DNA of 46,211 nucleotides from an uncultured Kiritimatiellota bacterium (GTDB lineage: Bacteria > Verrucomicrobiota > Kiritimatiellia > RFP12 > UBA1067). Below the pieces are notes generated by a model. It searched no databases, was not told the origin of the DNA, and was given only the letters and a program-made list of their open reading frames with translations. Below are positions 1 through 6,880 of this stretch, piece by piece. Numbering within the stretch: position 1 is the first letter of the stretch; every line of letters starts with the position of its first letter. The stretch is from assembly GCA_934635385.1 (NCBI GenBank), contig CAKTZI010000028.1, positions 1-46,211 on the forward strand, given 5' to 3'. The position numbers and the translations under genes were made by a program.

Positions 1-128
1 CATTTCAAGAGAGTTCGCCACTCGCCTCACTACACATCGTCTCATTACGGAATTTTCCGCAGCAAATTCTAATTTCACATATATCAAATCAAACCAGTCG
101 CTTTCCCGTCATTTTTGACCATCAAACT

Positions 129-164
129 TGGGGACAGACCCCACCGAATGGGGGTCTGTCCCCA
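129..164. repeat. GGGGACAGACCCC inverted repeat (copies 1 and 2)
   Basis: Two copies of the 13-mer GGGGACAGACCCC face each other at 130-142 and 151-163, with an 8-base loop. Flanking T and A extend each arm to 14 bp. The same core, with A or G at the tenth base, recurs at 1803, 12848, 12870, 12891, 15333, 41547 and 42188. The rest of 1-317 holds no gene I can support; it is AT-richer than the genes, and the promoter of the downstream toxin-antitoxin pair starts at 262. Confidence 0.85.
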
Positions 165-261
165 CAGGATCTAAAATTGACTCATTCCACAGATGAAGTA
201 CGCAGGGCCCTCAGCCGAGCAAGATTTTCCGTCCAGAATCGGCATAAACGACAGCCCACCT

Positions 262-289
262 TTGCACAGAGGCCAAATTGTGATACAAT
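262..289 (+). promoter_or_regulatory. Promoter of the toxin-antitoxin pair
   Basis: A -35 box TTGCAC (262-267) and a -10 box TACAAT (284-289) are separated by 16 bases. The -10 is preceded by TGA, giving an extended -10. The predicted start of transcription is near 296. A strong Shine-Dalgarno AGGAGG at 308-313 lies four bases before the ATG at 318. No clear operator dyad was recognised, although antitoxins of this type usually autoregulate. Confidence 0.6.
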
Positions 290-317
290 ACGCATACTTT
301 GACATACAGGAGGCGCT

Positions 318-629
318 ATGACATCCATGATAACCGCACGTGTTGACGCAAAAAAGCGCAAAGCCGCCGAGAAAGTCTTCGACGACATTGGCCTCACCAC
401 ATCCGGCGCCGTCAACCTGTTCATCTGCGCCGTCGCCATGAGCGGAGGGATTCCGTTCCCCGTTGGCTCGTCCCGCATGTCCGTCATGCGATTCGGGCAC
501 GCGAACGTCGGCACGCCCTCGCAATCCGGCCTTCGACTTGGACTTGCCGATGGCAAGTATGACTTCGCCAAGGACTTCGACAGGAAATTCGACGCGATGG
601 ACGCCGAAATCGCCGAGATGTTCGCATGA
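318..629 (+). CDS. RelB/DinJ-type antitoxin
   Basis: This 103-residue protein begins with a ribbon-helix-helix region (residues 1 to about 50) of the RelB/DinJ type. ITARVDAKKRKAAEKVF is followed by a short GLTTSGAVNLFI helix and the typical GGIPFPV segment. The C-terminal half, rich in acidic residues (KDFDRKFDAMDAEIAEMF), would wrap and neutralise the toxin. The start at 318 has AGGAGG four bases upstream and a good promoter at 262-289. Its stop overlaps the first start codon of the downstream PIN gene (ATGA), so the two are translationally coupled. The pairing is odd: RelB/DinJ antitoxins normally partner RelE/YafQ toxins rather than PIN nucleases. The family call rests on the N-terminal half only. 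Confidence 0.8.
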   Translation: MTSMITARVDAKKRKAAEKVFDDIGLTTSGAVNLFICAVAMSGGIPFPVGSSRMSVMRFGHANVGTPSQSGLRLGLADGKYDFAKDFDRKFDAMDAEIAEMFA

Positions 630-1024
630 GTGTCGCCATGAGATACCTTGTCGATACTCATGTCTTGATTTGGGCCGTGGCGAACACGGCTCGACTTTCC
701 GCAACCGCAAAAGACATTCTGTCAAACCCTTCCAATGAATTCTATTTCAGCGCGGCCTCGATCTGGGAAATCGCCCTCAAGCACTCAAAGCACCCCTTGG
801 ACATCCCGCTATCTGCACAAGACGCAAAGCGCGAATTCCTCGATGCCGGATTCATGGAATTGAGAATCGACTCCGACGCAGCCGCCACCGTGAGCGACCT
901 GCCGTTCATTCACGGTGATCCCTTTGATCGGCTGCTGATTTCACAGTCTCGCCGATCGGGCATGTTATTTCTTACGCACGACCACCTCATTGAACCCTAC
1001 GGCGAAAACATCATGATGGTGTAG
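626..1024 (+). CDS. PIN-domain toxin (VapC-like ribonuclease)
   Basis: This 132-residue protein has the PIN fold acidic residues in order: D in LVDTHVLIWA near the N terminus, E in SIWEIALK in the middle, and the HGDPFDRLL motif toward the C terminus. Such proteins cleave RNA with Mg2+ and act as type II toxins. The layout matches the PIN group that has an IW after the first Asp and DPFDRLL. Two ATGs are possible, at 626 and 638. The second gives the family-typical MRYLVDTH start; the first overlaps the antitoxin stop. The 3' end overlaps the 3' end of the convergent beta-galactosidase gene by 14 bp, so the two transcripts are antisense there. Confidence 0.85.
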   Translation: MSVAMRYLVDTHVLIWAVANTARLSATAKDILSNPSNEFYFSAASIWEIALKHSKHPLDIPLSAQDAKREFLDAGFMELRIDSDAAATVSDLPFIHGDPFDRLLISQSRRSGMLFLTHDHLIEPYGENIMMV

Positions 1025-3650
1025 AGCCATCTTCTGTGACTGTGAATCGCAAGACGTAGCGGCCGGCGCCGGGCAGGTGGCGTTTGTGCGGACGCGCGCC
1101 CCAGCTGTCGTCGCCGCCGACGCCCATCTGCACCGCATCGATGTTGACGGTGAGGGCGCCCTCGTCCGTCAGCTCCCACTGGTGCTTCGCCCTTTCGAGC
1201 GCAGCCTGCGCATAGGGCCAGGCGCTGAACCCGAACGGCGCGTCGAGCGCCGTGACGGTGATCGTGCGGCCCGCCGCATTCGCGAACGTCACGCGGCGGC
1301 ATTCCGAGCGGTGTCCCTGCTCGCCCGGCTCGACGTAGTTGTCCGGATTGAGCCGATCGGCCGGATAGTCGATCGTCCCCCGCGCCCCCGCGATGCCCGA
1401 AACAAGCCCGACCGTCGCCGAATAGGTCCCGAAATCTGCCGAGATGCAACGATCCACGTAGTTCTCGTGCGGGCCGCGCCCTTCCCACGTCACGCGGGAG
1501 AAGTCGCGCGGAATCGTGAAGCTGACGCCGACACGCGGCAACGGCGGCAGGTTGGTCGGGACGTCCAGCGTCAGCGTGACCAGCGTGCGGCCTCCCGGCA
1601 AGTCCACGGCCTTGAGGCCGCCCGTCACGCCGTCCGGCAGCGTCTGGGTTTCCGTCGCCGTCTTCCAGACGGCGCAGACCTCCGCCATCTTCCAGCCCCG
1701 GTCGTTGTCCGTCGGCGCACGCCAGAGGTTGATCGTGAAGCCCCGGCTTGACGGCACCCCCTCCGCGCTGTCCGGCGCGGCCTGCGGCACGAACGCCGGC
1801 GCGGGGACAGGCCCCCGCCGTCCGCCGTAGACCGCGCGCACCTCATACGCGCCGGGGTGGTAGTTCCGAAGCGCGTCCACGAGGCCGTTGCAGTTGAAGT
1901 TGTCGTCGTTTGGCCAGTCGCCGAAGTCGCCGCCGTAGGCGAGCCAGCGGCCGCGCGCGTCCGTCTTCCAGAGGGCCTGGTCGGCGAAGTCCCAGATGAA
2001 CCCGCCCTGGAAGGACGGATATTTCTCGGCCAGCCGCCAGTAGGCGGACAGGTCGCCGGTCGAGTTGCCCATGGCGTGGGCGTATTCGCACAGGATGAAC
2101 GGCTTCTTCGGACTGTCCGCGACATACCGCTCCGCCTTTTCGGCCGGCCAGTACATGGGACACATGATGTCGCTGTGTTCCTTGAACTGCGCGCCCTCAT
2201 ACTGAATCGGACGCGTCGAGTCGAGCTTCCGCATCGCGGCGTACGCATCCGTCATGGCCGGCCCGTCGCCGCTTTCGTTGCCGAGCGACCAGAAGATGAT
2301 CGAGGGATGGTTGCGGAAGGTCTTCACCATGTTCACGCCCCGGCTCACGATGGCGTCATGGTAGAGCGGATTCGCCGGCAGCCACTTGCCGTCCGGCGAA
2401 TAGAAGTCGTCCACGCCGTGCGCCTCGACGTTCGCCTCGCAGCAGACGAAGACGCCCGCCCGGTCGCAGAGCTCATACCAGAGCGGATCGTCGGGATAGT
2501 GGCACGTGCGCACGGCGTTGATGTTGAGGTCCCTGAAGATTTCGAGATCCCGCCGCATCTCCGCTTCCGTCACCGTGTAGCCGCCCGCCGGACTCATCTC
2601 GTGGCGGTTGACGCCCTTGACCAGGATGCGCGCGCCGTTGACGTAGACGACCGCATCCCTGATCTCGATCTTTCGGAAGCCAAACGCCACGGCCCGGTAG
2701 TCCGTGCGCGGAGACGCTCCCGTGGCGTCCCTCAAGGGAATGACCTCGTAATACAGGTTCGGCTCGCCCGCATTCCAGAGCTTCGGATGCGCGTATGCCT
2801 TTTCAAGGAGGACGGCGCCCTTCTCGTCGCGCACGGTGAGACGTCCTTCGCGGTAGTCGTCCGAGAGCGCCGCCTCGACAATCAGGTCCCGCGCCACGCC
2901 CGGCAGTTCCGACACGAGCCAGACGTCGCGGAAGATTCCCGACAGCCGCCAGAAGTCCTGGTCTTCGAGATACGTTCCGTCGCTGTGCTTGAAGACCTCG
3001 ACCTCCAGCCTGTTTTCGCCGCGCACGAGGTAAGGCGTCAAGTCGAACTCCGCCGGCAGCCGACTGTCCTCCGAATAGCCAACCACCCGTCCGTTGAGCC
3101 GCACGTACAGCGCGGACGACACGCCGCCGAAGTGGATGGCCGTGCGCCGTCCCTCCCAGTCCGCCGGGAGCGCGAACGTGCGCGAATAGAGCCCGACGGG
3201 ATTCCGGTAGTAGTGGCTCGTGAAGTCGCGCGGCGGTTCAACAAGCGGATCGCCCGTCTCGTATCCGGCGATGGGATAGCGGCTGTTCGTGTAGTTCGGC
3301 GGATCGTAAGCGCCCTGCAGCTGCCAGCACCCCGGCACCGCAATCGGCGCCTCCTTCTCCCAGACCTCCACCTCGACCGAGTGCTTCCACTTGAAGTCCC
3401 ACGTCCCGTTCAGCGACGCGATCCACTTGGACGCCGTGCGCGGCTTCTCGCCGCGCGCGACGGACAGCGCCAGCGATTCGCTCTCGCACGGCACCGCCAC
3501 GGCGCGCGCCGGCAGCCGGTTGACCGCGAACACGCGCGGATCGCGCCACGGCGGACGCGCGCCGCCGACGGCATCCGCACCACAGGCGCAGAGAACGGGC
3601 ACGGCCGCAACCGCCCCCAGCATCCAAGCAAAGCACTTCGTCGTTTTCAT
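1011..3650 (-). CDS. GH2 beta-galactosidase, LacZ-type, lacking domain 4
   Basis: An 879-residue secreted GH2 enzyme. A signal peptide or lipobox-like start (residues 1-23, LCAC) is followed by the jelly-roll domain, an Ig-like domain and the TIM barrel. Key residues are the acid/base E459 in SLGNESG, the nucleophile E522 in ILCEYAHAMGNS, and NRHEMSP at 348-354. The C-terminal LacZ small-chain domain is present (RAPTDNDRGW near 644; GVGGDDSW near the end). E. coli LacZ has about 165 residues between its GGDFGD barrel segment and the RAPLDND segment; here only about 30 residues (roughly 609-639) join them, so domain 4 is missing. A GGGGACAGGCCCC repeat (1803-1815) lies in this junction and is translated as GPVP. 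It is the last gene of a five-gene operon, 24 bp after the metallophosphoesterase. The enzyme may still be active. Confidence 0.9.
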   Translation of the reverse strand: MKTTKCFAWMLGAVAAVPVLCACGADAVGGARPPWRDPRVFAVNRLPARAVAVPCESESLALSVARGEKPRTASKWIASLNGTWDFKWKHSVEVEVWEKEAPIAVPGCWQLQGAYDPPNYTNSRYPIAGYETGDPLVEPPRDFTSHYYRNPVGLYSRTFALPADWEGRRTAIHFGGVSSALYVRLNGRVVGYSEDSRLPAEFDLTPYLVRGENRLEVEVFKHSDGTYLEDQDFWRLSGIFRDVWLVSELPGVARDLIVEAALSDDYREGRLTVRDEKGAVLLEKAYAHPKLWNAGEPNLYYEVIPLRDATGASPRTDYRAVAFGFRKIEIRDAVVYVNGARILVKGVNRHEMSPAGGYTVTEAEMRRDLEIFRDLNINAVRTCHYPDDPLWYELCDRAGVFVCCEANVEAHGVDDFYSPDGKWLPANPLYHDAIVSRGVNMVKTFRNHPSIIFWSLGNESGDGPAMTDAYAAMRKLDSTRPIQYEGAQFKEHSDIMCPMYWPAEKAERYVADSPKKPFILCEYAHAMGNSTGDLSAYWRLAEKYPSFQGGFIWDFADQALWKTDARGRWLAYGGDFGDWPNDDNFNCNGLVDALRNYHPGAYEVRAVYGGRRGPVPAPAFVPQAAPDSAEGVPSSRGFTINLWRAPTDNDRGWKMAEVCAVWKTATETQTLPDGVTGGLKAVDLPGGRTLVTLTLDVPTNLPPLPRVGVSFTIPRDFSRVTWEGRGPHENYVDRCISADFGTYSATVGLVSGIAGARGTIDYPADRLNPDNYVEPGEQGHRSECRRVTFANAAGRTITVTALDAPFGFSAWPYAQAALERAKHQWELTDEGALTVNIDAVQMGVGGDDSWGARPHKRHLPGAGRYVLRFTVTEDGSTPS
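1803..1815. repeat. GGGGACAGGCCCC repeat inside the GH2 gene
   Basis: This copy lies in frame in the beta-galactosidase gene, at the junction where the expected domain 4 is absent. See the findings on the repeat family. Confidence 0.7.
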
Positions 3651-3674
3651 ATCTTCGTCGCTTTCATAACGTTT

Positions 3675-4649
3675 TCAGGAAAACAAAATCTCCCGTCCGT
3701 GGAACATGAAGTTCCCGCCGACGACATACTGCATCGCCGTCGGCGAGAAGCGATCTTCCACCGTGATGTGCAGATGCCCCGCGAGAATCGCCTTGAGCAG
3801 CGGTTGCGCCTTGAGCGACGCGATGAAGTCCCGCGTCACCGGGTCTTCGCGTTGGCGCCTGAAGTCGGCGAGAAACCACCCGTCGGCAGGGATGTCCACG
3901 CGCCTGAACTTCGGGTTGCTCCAGTCCCAGTAGTGCGCCTGCGCCCGGCAGATCGCGTCCGTGAAGAACGGCACGTGCACGCAGAGGACGATCGGCAGCC
4001 CTTTCTCCACTTCCGCCGCAAAGCGCGCGACCTGCCCGGCCGTGACGGTGCCGTAGACGTCATCGAGCGTCACGAAGTTGACGCCGTTCACGACCGTGGA
4101 CGACAGCGAGACGTCGAAGGGAAAGACTTCCGACAGGAGGCCGCGCGTATTCGCCTTGTAGGCTTCCGTCGGCGTCTCCTTGGGTTCGCTCAGCCACATG
4201 TCGGTCGAGAACTCGTGGTTGCCGAGGCAGCCCGTCAGGCCGTCGCCGAAATACTTTCGCACGAGCGCGAAGTTCGCCTCGCTCTGCCAGTCGATCAGGT
4301 CGCCCGTGTGGACGAGGCAGTCGCAGTGCCGCTTCGCCCACGCGATGGAATCGCGCAGGGCCTCCTCCTGCCGTCCGCCGAAGCCGCGCGTGCGCTTGCA
4401 GCACAGCGTCTGCTTCTTCAGGTTCTCGTCCTCGCCCGCCGCCGTCAGGTGCGTGTCGGAGATGTGCAGGACGGAGAACGGTTTTTCAAGCCCGATCTCG
4501 ACCGAGCCATACGCGATCGACAGCTGCTCCCAGACGCCCCGTTTCGCGAACGGGGAGAGGTCTTCCCGCGTCTCCGCCGCCGGCAGCCGCGACGTCGCGA
4601 TCACCGCCCCCGCGCCGAACGCGCCCTTGAGAAACGATCTTCTGTCCAT
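3675..4649 (-). CDS. Tat-exported metallophosphoesterase
   Basis: A 324-residue calcineurin-like phosphoesterase. The N terminus MDRRSFLKGAFGAGAV is a twin-arginine signal, so it is probably exported folded. Metal-binding motifs appear in order: HISDTHL (D-x-H), HTGDLID (GDxxD), GCLGNHEF (GNHE), VHVPFF and AGHLHI (GHxH). The family hydrolyses phosphomonoesters or diesters at a two-metal site; the substrate cannot be told from sequence. The start at 4649 is two bases after the stop of the propeller gene, with GGAGG 7-8 bases upstream, indicating translational coupling. Its place in a glycan operon suggests that phosphate is removed from a glycan or surface polymer, which is inference. Confidence 0.85.
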   Translation of the reverse strand: MDRRSFLKGAFGAGAVIATSRLPAAETREDLSPFAKRGVWEQLSIAYGSVEIGLEKPFSVLHISDTHLTAAGEDENLKKQTLCCKRTRGFGGRQEEALRDSIAWAKRHCDCLVHTGDLIDWQSEANFALVRKYFGDGLTGCLGNHEFSTDMWLSEPKETPTEAYKANTRGLLSEVFPFDVSLSSTVVNGVNFVTLDDVYGTVTAGQVARFAAEVEKGLPIVLCVHVPFFTDAICRAQAHYWDWSNPKFRRVDIPADGWFLADFRRQREDPVTRDFIASLKAQPLLKAILAGHLHITVEDRFSPTAMQYVVGGNFMFHGREILFS

Positions 4650-4651
4650 CG

Positions 4652-6874
4652 TCAGTCCTCCGTCCACCTGAACACGCGGCGCATGAAGCACCCCGACCCG
4701 CCGACCGTGGCCCACAGCCGCCCCCGGTCGGCGAACAGCGTCGGCTCGAAGTCGCAGGGATAGTCGTAGCCGCCGGGCAGGACGGCGAAATGCGCGCCGT
4801 AGTCGCGGGAGACGTAGACGGCGTCCGTCCCGGCGGCATAGAGCAGGCCGGGGACGAACGGGTCGCACGCGACGCGCTGGAACTCGCCGCTCATCAGCCA
4901 CTGCCTCTCGAACGTGCGCCCGCCGTCGCGCGAGAGGAACAGCGCCGCGTCCTCGTTCCCCTTGTCCGCGATGAACCAGCCGGGCTTCCCCGGCACGGCC
5001 GTCACCGCCGGCGTGCCGCGTCCGGCCTTCCGCGTCATCGTGAAGTCGAGCTTCGTCCACCGGTCGTCCGCCGGCCCCCGGCGGTAGACCTTCTTCCCGT
5101 CCATGCCCCAGCAGACGAGATCGCCCGACTCGGACACGGCGAGCGCGTTGCCGTTGCCGAACTCCATCATCTTGAAGAAGAGGCGATCCTCCTCCAGCCC
5201 TTCGCCGAACCAGTCCCACGTCTCGCCCGCGTCCGTCGAACGGTAGACGCCGCCCTTGCCCGCGCCGACCCAGCCTCCCGCCGCCGCGTAGAAGACATCC
5301 GCCTTCGGATGCACCACCACGGAGTAGACGGGATGGAAGCCGTCGCCGACCGTCCACGCCAAGTCCGGCTTCTGTTCGGGAAGCCCCTTCTGGGCGCACA
5401 CCTCCCACGTCCGCCCGTTGTCGCGCGTACGGCGGACGCATGGCGCGAACTTGCCGCCGCAGACGAGGGCCAGCCCCTCCGTCACGCGCGAGAACGCGAC
5501 CGCGTTGACGCTCTCCGCCAGCGGCCCTTCGCGGTGAAGGTGGCGGAAGGACTTGCCGCCGTCATGCGAGACGTAGAGCGGATTGTCCGCCGCGCCGTAG
5601 AACAGCGTCTGCGCGTCGAACGGACTCGCCGCGAGGACGAACGGGCAGATCTGCTGGATGCCCCGGATGCGCGTGTGCCAGTTCTCGCCCGCGTCCGTCG
5701 TCTCCCAGATCGTGTACCAGTCGGACGACAGCCAGTGCCGCGCATCGCGCGGATCGACGACGACCGCCGTCGTCTGCGGCATGAAGTTGCGCACGCCGGG
5801 CTCGCAGGCCGGATCGGAGGCGACGGCCGTCTTCATGGGCGCGGCCTTCCACGCCGCGTCGTTCACGCCGCGCGTGAAGCAGTTGCCGCGCGTGTCGGCG
5901 ACGATCCAGAAGCCGTCCCCGGCGGAAATCGCCTGGTAATTGCCCTTCTGCGTGTTCCAGTTGTCCCAGACGTGCGTACCGGGCGGCAGTTCGGGCAGCC
6001 CCTCGTGGAAGTCCTCCCACTGTTCGCCGTCCCGTGAACGCCGGATGCGGCACTCGTCGAAGATGCCGACGAGCCACGGGTCGCCCCGGACCTGCGCGAA
6101 CTCCGTCGGGATGCGTCCGATCTCCAGCCGCGTCCAGCTCGCGCCGCCGTCGTCCGACCGATAGAACCCGCGTTCGCGCGTTGCGCGCGGCACGGGATGG
6201 GGGATGCGCCCGTTCGCCCGCCAGCGGGCCTCGCCGGGGATGTCCTCGGACCCCGGCGCGGCGGCCCAGATGCGGCCTTCGACGTTCGCGTCGTAGCGGA
6301 TGCAGGTGAAGTACCGTCCGTCAAGCCCGACCGGCTTCCACACGCTGCCGTTCGTGCGCGACTTCAGAAGCCCCGAACTGTCGCAGCCCGCGACCAGCTC
6401 GTCCGGGTTGAACGGGTTCCGGGCGATCGTGCGCCCCATCGTCTTGCGGAACGGCGCGTTGGCGCGGAAGTTCGCGACGGCCGTCTCCCGCCACGTCTTC
6501 CCGCCGTCGCGCGTCACGAGAATGCCGCCCGGATGCTTCGGGTCGTCGCCGCATCCGGCGATCACGCTGTTCTCGTCGCGCGGATCGACGTTCAGCGTGT
6601 ACGCCTTGTTCATCTGCCGCACGCGCCAGGCGTGGGGGTAGCCGACGTGGAGCGGACGCCACGAGAGCCCGCCGTCGTCCGTGCGGTAGGGGCCGCCCAC
6701 GTCGCTCACCGCGTACAGGACCTGCGGATTGCGCGTGAAGAACACGTCGAGGATGCGTCCGCCGCCGTAGATCGGCAGCACCTCCCATCCGGCGCCCGCA
6801 AAGGCGCCCGACGAGAGGACGATTCCACCCGCGAAAACAGCTTGCCGAAAGAGTCTCATGTCCATTGTCATCAT
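4652..6874 (-). CDS. Secreted Asp-box beta-propeller, GH74/sialidase-like
   Basis: A 740-residue protein with a signal peptide (MRLFRQAVFAGGIVL, ending near AFAGAG) followed by repeated Asp-boxes (S/T-x-D-x-G-x-x-W/F). Examples are YRTDDGGLSW, VTRDGGKTWRE, YRSDDGGASW, WETTDAGENW, YVSHDGGKSF, TRDNGRTW, YRSTDAGETW and FLSRDGGRTF. These mark beta-propeller blades. The opening GGRILDVFFTRNPQVLYAV followed by SDVGGPYR resembles the start of GH74 xyloglucanases, where the Asp of DVGGxYR is one catalytic acid. I could not identify the second catalytic Asp, so the activity is open. Four in-frame ATGs lie at 6874, 6871, 6865 and 6859; none has a good Shine-Dalgarno, and translation is probably coupled to PATR-1, which ends six bases upstream. 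Confidence 0.75.
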   Translation of the reverse strand: MMTMDMRLFRQAVFAGGIVLSSGAFAGAGWEVLPIYGGGRILDVFFTRNPQVLYAVSDVGGPYRTDDGGLSWRPLHVGYPHAWRVRQMNKAYTLNVDPRDENSVIAGCGDDPKHPGGILVTRDGGKTWRETAVANFRANAPFRKTMGRTIARNPFNPDELVAGCDSSGLLKSRTNGSVWKPVGLDGRYFTCIRYDANVEGRIWAAAPGSEDIPGEARWRANGRIPHPVPRATRERGFYRSDDGGASWTRLEIGRIPTEFAQVRGDPWLVGIFDECRIRRSRDGEQWEDFHEGLPELPPGTHVWDNWNTQKGNYQAISAGDGFWIVADTRGNCFTRGVNDAAWKAAPMKTAVASDPACEPGVRNFMPQTTAVVVDPRDARHWLSSDWYTIWETTDAGENWHTRIRGIQQICPFVLAASPFDAQTLFYGAADNPLYVSHDGGKSFRHLHREGPLAESVNAVAFSRVTEGLALVCGGKFAPCVRRTRDNGRTWEVCAQKGLPEQKPDLAWTVGDGFHPVYSVVVHPKADVFYAAAGGWVGAGKGGVYRSTDAGETWDWFGEGLEEDRLFFKMMEFGNGNALAVSESGDLVCWGMDGKKVYRRGPADDRWTKLDFTMTRKAGRGTPAVTAVPGKPGWFIADKGNEDAALFLSRDGGRTFERQWLMSGEFQRVACDPFVPGLLYAAGTDAVYVSRDYGAHFAVLPGGYDYPCDFEPTLFADRGRLWATVGGSGCFMRRVFRWTED

Positions 6875-6880
6875 GCGTCG

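Noticed and set aside
1..3. ATG on the minus strand at the very left edge, possibly a gene leaving the window
   Set aside because: Only the start codon would lie inside the window, and no ribosome binding site or other evidence supports it.
3650..3667. Six-codon frame (ATG at 3667) between the metallophosphoesterase and GH2
   Set aside because: It ends in a TGA overlapping the GH2 start and carries no recognisable product. At most it is a coupling leader; the evidence is too thin to annotate.
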